DNA from: Helicobacter sp.
GTDB lineage: Bacteria > Campylobacterota > Campylobacteria > Campylobacterales > Helicobacteraceae
Length of the DNA stretch: 35,942 nt
NCBI GenBank assembly: GCA_029264775.1
Contig: JARHYT010000089.1
Location: forward strand, 1 to 35,942
Reading direction: 5' to 3'
In this document: positions 33,129 to 35,942 of the stretch, one piece after another
Numbering within the stretch: the first letter of the stretch is position 1
Layout of the letters: every line of letters begins with the position of its first letter
Program-made: the position numbers and the translations under genes
The notes under the pieces: model-generated
Told to the model about the DNA's origin: nothing
The model's input: the letters and a program-made list of their open reading frames with translations, nothing else
Database searches by the model: none

Positions 33129-33134
33129 ATTGTA
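33129..33134 (-). promoter_or_regulatory. -10 box for rplY
   Basis: TACAAT in TTAGATACAATC, about 42 bases before the rplY ATG. Confidence 0.5.
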
Positions 33135-33229
33135 TCTAAAATATAACAACATTATATATAAAGAGTTAAGCTTTCATGGCATATTTTGCAATAATCGTAA
33201 TAAAATTACATGAATTTAAGATTATGTGC

Positions 33230-33235
33230 TACAAT
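33230..33235 (+). promoter_or_regulatory. Extended -10 box for the tlpD-like gene
   Basis: TACAAT preceded by TGTGC (TGTGCTACAAT), 27 bases before the ATG at 33262, with CAAGGA as ribosome-binding site in between. Confidence 0.55.
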
Positions 33236-33261
33236 ATTGGTATTTTTTATCAAGGATTTTT

Positions 33262-34572
33262 ATGTTTTCATCGTCAAAACAACTCAAACAAGAGATAGAA
33301 CTAAAAGATAAGGAAATTACAGCTTTAAAGCATGAGCTTGAGTTTTATAAGCAGGTATGTGAATTTTCATCAGAAGATGTTGTGGTTGGTGTTCTAAATG
33401 GGGAGGTATATTTTAAGAACAAAAATGCAGAATCCATAAACAATATTTCATCTTTGCTACACAATTTAAATCAATCTCAACACAATAATACACTAAACAT
33501 GGATGGCAAAACATACAATATAAGTCATAGAAAAATAAAAGAAGTCAATGTATATTATTTAAAAAAGATTTCTCTCGGGGATATAAGTTCCGGAGGGCTT
33601 GACATTACTGGCATGCATCATATAGCTTTAAAAGATGGGCTTGGTTCAGCACAAGATTCTTTTACAAAGATATTTAAGGATTTGACAAATATCCTGCAAG
33701 GTGCTGAATCTGCAACAAATATTTCTACTCAAGGTTTAGATATAACTAAAAAATCACTAGAAGATATAGGTAATTTATGCGATAAAATGCAACATGCACA
33801 AACTTTGGCACAATCGCTAAGTAGTCGTAGCAACGATATTACTAATGTTATCTCACTTATAGATGATATAGCAGAGCAAACTAATCTTTTAGCATTGAAT
33901 GCGGCGATAGAAGCAGCGAGAGCTGGAGAGCATGGTAGGGGTTTTGCAGTAGTTGCAGACGAAGTGAGGAAATTAGCAGAAAAAACCCAAAAAGCAACAA
34001 AGGATATAGCAATAGTTGTGAAAGCCATGCAACAAGAAAGTGGGGATATACATGTAAATACAGAGGAAATTAACATAATTTCAGAATCTATGCGTGAAAA
34101 TGTAGATGAAATAGTTACAATGATGAAAGATTTATCGCATTCATCCATACAGTCAAAATACATGTTGAGCATGATTAATAATCTTGTATTTTGCTCATTA
34201 GCAAAGCTTGACCATGTTGTGTATAAGAATAACTTGTATTCATTTTTGCTAGGTTCATCAAATGAATTTGGCATTACAGACCATAAGGGATGTAGGCTTG
34301 GTAAGTGGTATTATGAAGGGGATGGCTATAAAAACTTTAGGGATACTAGTGGCTACAAAAATTTAGAAAAAGAACATGCAACAGTTCATTCGAGTGCTAA
34401 TGCTATAGCTGTACCCCTTAAAGACAAGCAATCTGTTAATAAAGATTTTATAGATAAAAACCTTACTGTATTTGAAGAGGGGACAAAAGGCGTTATGAAA
34501 GAAATAGATAATATGTTAAATGAAAAAAATGGCAACTTACAAAAGCAATGCGATTCAGAATGCAACGGATAA
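33262..34572 (+). CDS. tlpD: Soluble chemoreceptor with C-terminal CZB zinc domain (TlpD-like)
   Basis: A 436-residue cytoplasmic methyl-accepting chemotaxis protein without membrane helices. The ATG at 33262 follows CAAGGATTTTT; the open frame runs 12 codons further upstream but across the promoter. An N-terminal coiled coil ([20 protein letters not shown]) precedes a small domain, then the signalling hairpin with [20 protein letters not shown] and [18 protein letters not shown]. At the C-terminus is a CZB domain: [32 protein letters not shown] and [13 protein letters not shown] supply the His/Cys zinc ligands and conserved Trp. H. pylori TlpD has this layout and senses oxidants or energy state; CZB Cys-zinc is the redox-reactive site. 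Independent single-gene unit. Confidence 0.9.
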   Translation: MFSSSKQLKQEIELKDKEITALKHELEFYKQVCEFSSEDVVVGVLNGEVYFKNKNAESINNISSLLHNLNQSQHNNTLNMDGKTYNISHRKIKEVNVYYLKKISLGDISSGGLDITGMHHIALKDGLGSAQDSFTKIFKDLTNILQGAESATNISTQGLDITKKSLEDIGNLCDKMQHAQTLAQSLSSRSNDITNVISLIDDIAEQTNLLALNAAIEAARAGEHGRGFAVVADEVRKLAEKTQKATKDIAIVVKAMQQESGDIHVNTEEINIISESMRENVDEIVTMMKDLSHSSIQSKYMLSMINNLVFCSLAKLDHVVYKNNLYSFLLGSSNEFGITDHKGCRLGKWYYEGDGYKNFRDTSGYKNLEKEHATVHSSANAIAVPLKDKQSVNKDFIDKNLTVFEEGTKGVMKEIDNMLNEKNGNLQKQCDSECNG

Positions 34573-34598
34573 CGATTTCATAAATTACCTCTACAATT

Positions 34599-35426
34599 TT
34601 AATATTCTCGGACCACTTCTTGACGCACTATGGATGCATCTTTTAAGCCTAAAGCACCCTGTTCTATCAATGCTTTAATCTTCTCGTTTGTATATACATT
34701 GTGATTATATGCTACAACGCACACTTCATCACCTTCTTGCAAAAATCTCTCTTCGGCAAGTTTAGTATAACTAGTAGCACCAACTGCTATAAGTATTTTA
34801 GATGGAAAACTAGCTCGTTTAATTATACTGTTAAGATTCTCTAACACTGCATGATCTTCTTGAGTGTTAATTTTCTTCACAATCCAATCTACCAATTTTT
34901 TATAAAAGTAAGTATAGCTAGTTAATTTAGCATTATCCCCATATTGGTGTGCTTTACCATCAAATATTAAAAAAGAGGTTAGAGAATAATTATCACATAC
35001 ACCACCCTTTTCAAATTTATCTATTGGTATTTTAAAACCACAACCTTTAGAGGCTGATGAAAAATTCTTTTTTTGACTAATTTTCTTAGCACTGCTATCA
35101 TTCCGTATAGAAGTATCATCAAAAGCCATAAAAAACTTAGGAATAACAGATTTTACTGCCTCATCCTCATATATTACCTCACATTCGAGACCAATCTCTG
35201 GCTCTGCTTGAGCATGCAATGTTGAATCTTTTGGTAAAATAATCTTTTTATTGTCAATGCAATATCTACCCAAAAAGGTATTGTCCCTAGGTATGTAAAA
35301 TGGAAACATGCCCTTTGGAGCACCATCTTCATCACTAACAACATTTGCAAAATCGCTTGCTTCACCAGCTTGCTCTAAATGATTAGCAAAGTTCCCTGCA
35401 ATACCAAATCCTAAATATTCTTTCAT
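34599..35426 (-). CDS. DUF5718-like protein (function unknown)
   Basis: A 275-residue cytoplasmic protein beginning MKEYLGFGIAGNFANHLEQAGE. I recall this opening from a conserved family of unknown function annotated as DUF5718 in Campylobacterota and other bacteria; the region HAQAEPEIGLECEV followed by AFDDTSIRN is reminiscent of the fumarylacetoacetate hydrolase fold, where such acidic residues bind metal, but this is inference. The C-terminus VVAYNHNVYTNEKIKALIEQ precedes a final basic tail. The ATG follows AAGGTTGAGTT. TATACT near 35498-35503 is a possible -10 box. The gene is single, convergent with the tlpD-like gene and downstream of flagellin on the same strand, separated by a terminator. 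Confidence 0.75.
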   Translation of the reverse strand: MKEYLGFGIAGNFANHLEQAGEASDFANVVSDEDGAPKGMFPFYIPRDNTFLGRYCIDNKKIILPKDSTLHAQAEPEIGLECEVIYEDEAVKSVIPKFFMAFDDTSIRNDSSAKKISQKKNFSSASKGCGFKIPIDKFEKGGVCDNYSLTSFLIFDGKAHQYGDNAKLTSYTYFYKKLVDWIVKKINTQEDHAVLENLNSIIKRASFPSKILIAVGATSYTKLAEERFLQEGDEVCVVAYNHNVYTNEKIKALIEQGALGLKDASIVRQEVVREY

Positions 35427-35667
35427 AACTCAACCTTACTATTAAAATCCATATAACACAATGTTTATATCTAACAATTTTTAAACAACTATCTGTCTAG
35501 TATAATTAAAAATTGCAAAAAAATGTAATATTTTTACACTTAATTTTAAAATTTTTAAATTAATAGTTTATTGTAGTAACATAACAATACAATAATAAAA
35601 GTAGAAATAGCTATAATATTGACTAAATAGAAGTTTTAATATACAAAAGCTAACGCAGATCACTTAT

Positions 35668-35709
35668 GCCAAGCTCCACCCGCAATAAGCGGAAGGAAAG
35701 CAAGGAGAC
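35668..35709. other. GC-rich structured block, candidate small RNA element
   Basis: The block contains CCGC-AATAA-GCGG with outer pairs CC/GG, forming an eight-pair stem with one mismatch and one wobble on the minus strand. It is followed on the plus side by GGAAGGAAAGCAAGGAGAC. A TATAAT at 35612-35617 could start a plus-strand transcript through it. No known RNA family is recognised. Confidence 0.25.
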
Positions 35710-35716
35710 ATAAAGA

Positions 35717-35740
35717 CTTTTTGAGGATATTCTCAAAAAG
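35717..35740 (-). terminator. Intrinsic terminator-like hairpin after flagellin
   Basis: CTTTTTGAG and CTCAAAAAG form a perfect nine-base-pair stem with a six-base loop, 18 bases past the flagellin stop. On the minus strand a short T-rich stretch (TCTTTATG) follows. Confidence 0.65.
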
Positions 35741-35758
35741 CAGAGCAACAAAACCAGA

Positions 35759-35942
35759 CTAGCTTAAAAGCCTTAGAATATTTTGTTGGACAGCATTTGC
35801 TTGGCTTAAAGCATAACTACCAGATTGTGCCAAGATATTAAGCTTATTAAAGTTAGCAGATTCTTGTGCAAAATCCACTTCTCTAATTTGACTTTCAGCT
35901 GCTTTAACATTTACTTGTGTAACAGAAATGTTATTAACAGTT
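35759..35942 (-). CDS. Flagellin, C-terminal end (FlaA/FlaB type; 5' part outside the window)
   Basis: The last 60 codons of a flagellin run in from the right edge on the minus strand, ending in TAG at 35759-35761. The sequence [20 protein letters not shown] then [20 protein letters not shown] and [18 protein letters not shown] is the conserved D0/D1 C-terminal helix that packs inside the filament. The [14 protein letters not shown] and ILAQSG blocks are those of Helicobacter flagellins; the SGSYAxSQAN and ILRLL endings recall FlaB more than FlaA, but the fragment is too short to decide. A terminator-like hairpin follows. Confidence 0.96.
   Translation of the reverse strand, partial: TVNNISVTQVNVKAAESQIREVDFAQESANFNKLNILAQSGSYALSQANAVQQNILRLLS

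Larger units (their letters stand above)
35427..35758. other. Intergenic region between the DUF5718-like gene and flagellin
   Basis: Contains a TGTAA-N5-TTACA dyad at 35524-35538, a plus-strand TATAAT at 35612-35617, a GC-richer block at 35668-35709 with a hairpin whose core is CCGCAATAAGCGG, and the flagellin terminator at 35717-35740. No protein-coding frame is supported. The GC block stands out in this AT-rich gap and may be a structured RNA. Confidence 0.5.

Noticed and set aside
33729-34274. Long minus-strand open frame of 181 codons inside the tlpD-like gene
   Set aside because: It is the antisense shadow of the conserved signalling domain; a similar shadow occurs over the other chemoreceptor at 18626-18811, showing it reflects that domain's codons.

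Overview
The window is AT-rich DNA from a Campylobacterota genome, most likely a Helicobacter of the enterohepatic type. Helicobacter-like traits are a FlaA/FlaB-type flagellin end, two Hcp-type (Sel1, Cys-paired) exported proteins, a TlpD-like soluble chemoreceptor with a CZB domain, a secreted type II asparaginase, and a hemN / FeS-subunit gene pair in the order known from H. pylori HP0665-HP0666. ThiC, PurF and a metE-metF pair are biosynthetic genes that H. pylori lacks, which points away from H. pylori itself. I see no tRNA, rRNA, CRISPR array, complete IS element or prophage gene.

Layout. 1-470: 3' end of thiC. 470-2000: solitary gamma-class adenine methyltransferase with what looks like a decayed partner gene overlapping its stop codon. 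2.1-4.0 kb: rpe and a lysophospholipase-like hydrolase. 4.3-7.5 kb: metE-metF. 7.8-10.2 kb: an hcp gene that overlaps a trpC-trpF fusion. 10.2-11.4 kb: cfa. Nearly all of 0.85-11.4 kb reads on the minus strand. 11.6-15.8 kb: folE (+), recA (-), then pldA, a second hcp and a gtrA-like gene (+). 16.0-17.4 kb: an unrecognised exported coiled-coil protein with a His/Cys cluster. 17.8-20.5 kb: gmhA and a dCache-type chemoreceptor. 20.7-23.4 kb: hemN and a GlcF/GlpC-like FeS protein. 23.6-26.6 kb: a tight purF / radical SAM / gmhB operon. 26.7-29.4 kb: an unknown exported protein, asparaginase and an unknown 254-residue protein. 29.5-31.4 kb: three tandem paralogous exported or lipoproteins. 31.8-33.1 kb: plsY and rplY with a 26-bp perfect palindrome between them. 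33.3-35.9 kb: tlpD-like receptor, a DUF5718-like gene and the flagellin 3' end.

Functional themes are envelope lipid metabolism (pldA, cfa, plsY, a lysophospholipase-like hydrolase), ADP-heptose supply for LPS (gmhA, gmhB), one-carbon and methionine synthesis (metE, metF, folE), and motility with chemotaxis (flagellin, two receptors). The least explained parts are the three-gene lipoprotein family, the 440-residue exported protein, the hcp-trpCF overlap, the decayed partner gene next to the methyltransferase, and the palindrome in front of plsY. Start codons were chosen by ribosome-binding-site position and signal-peptide fit, so several CDS are shorter than the longest open frame.
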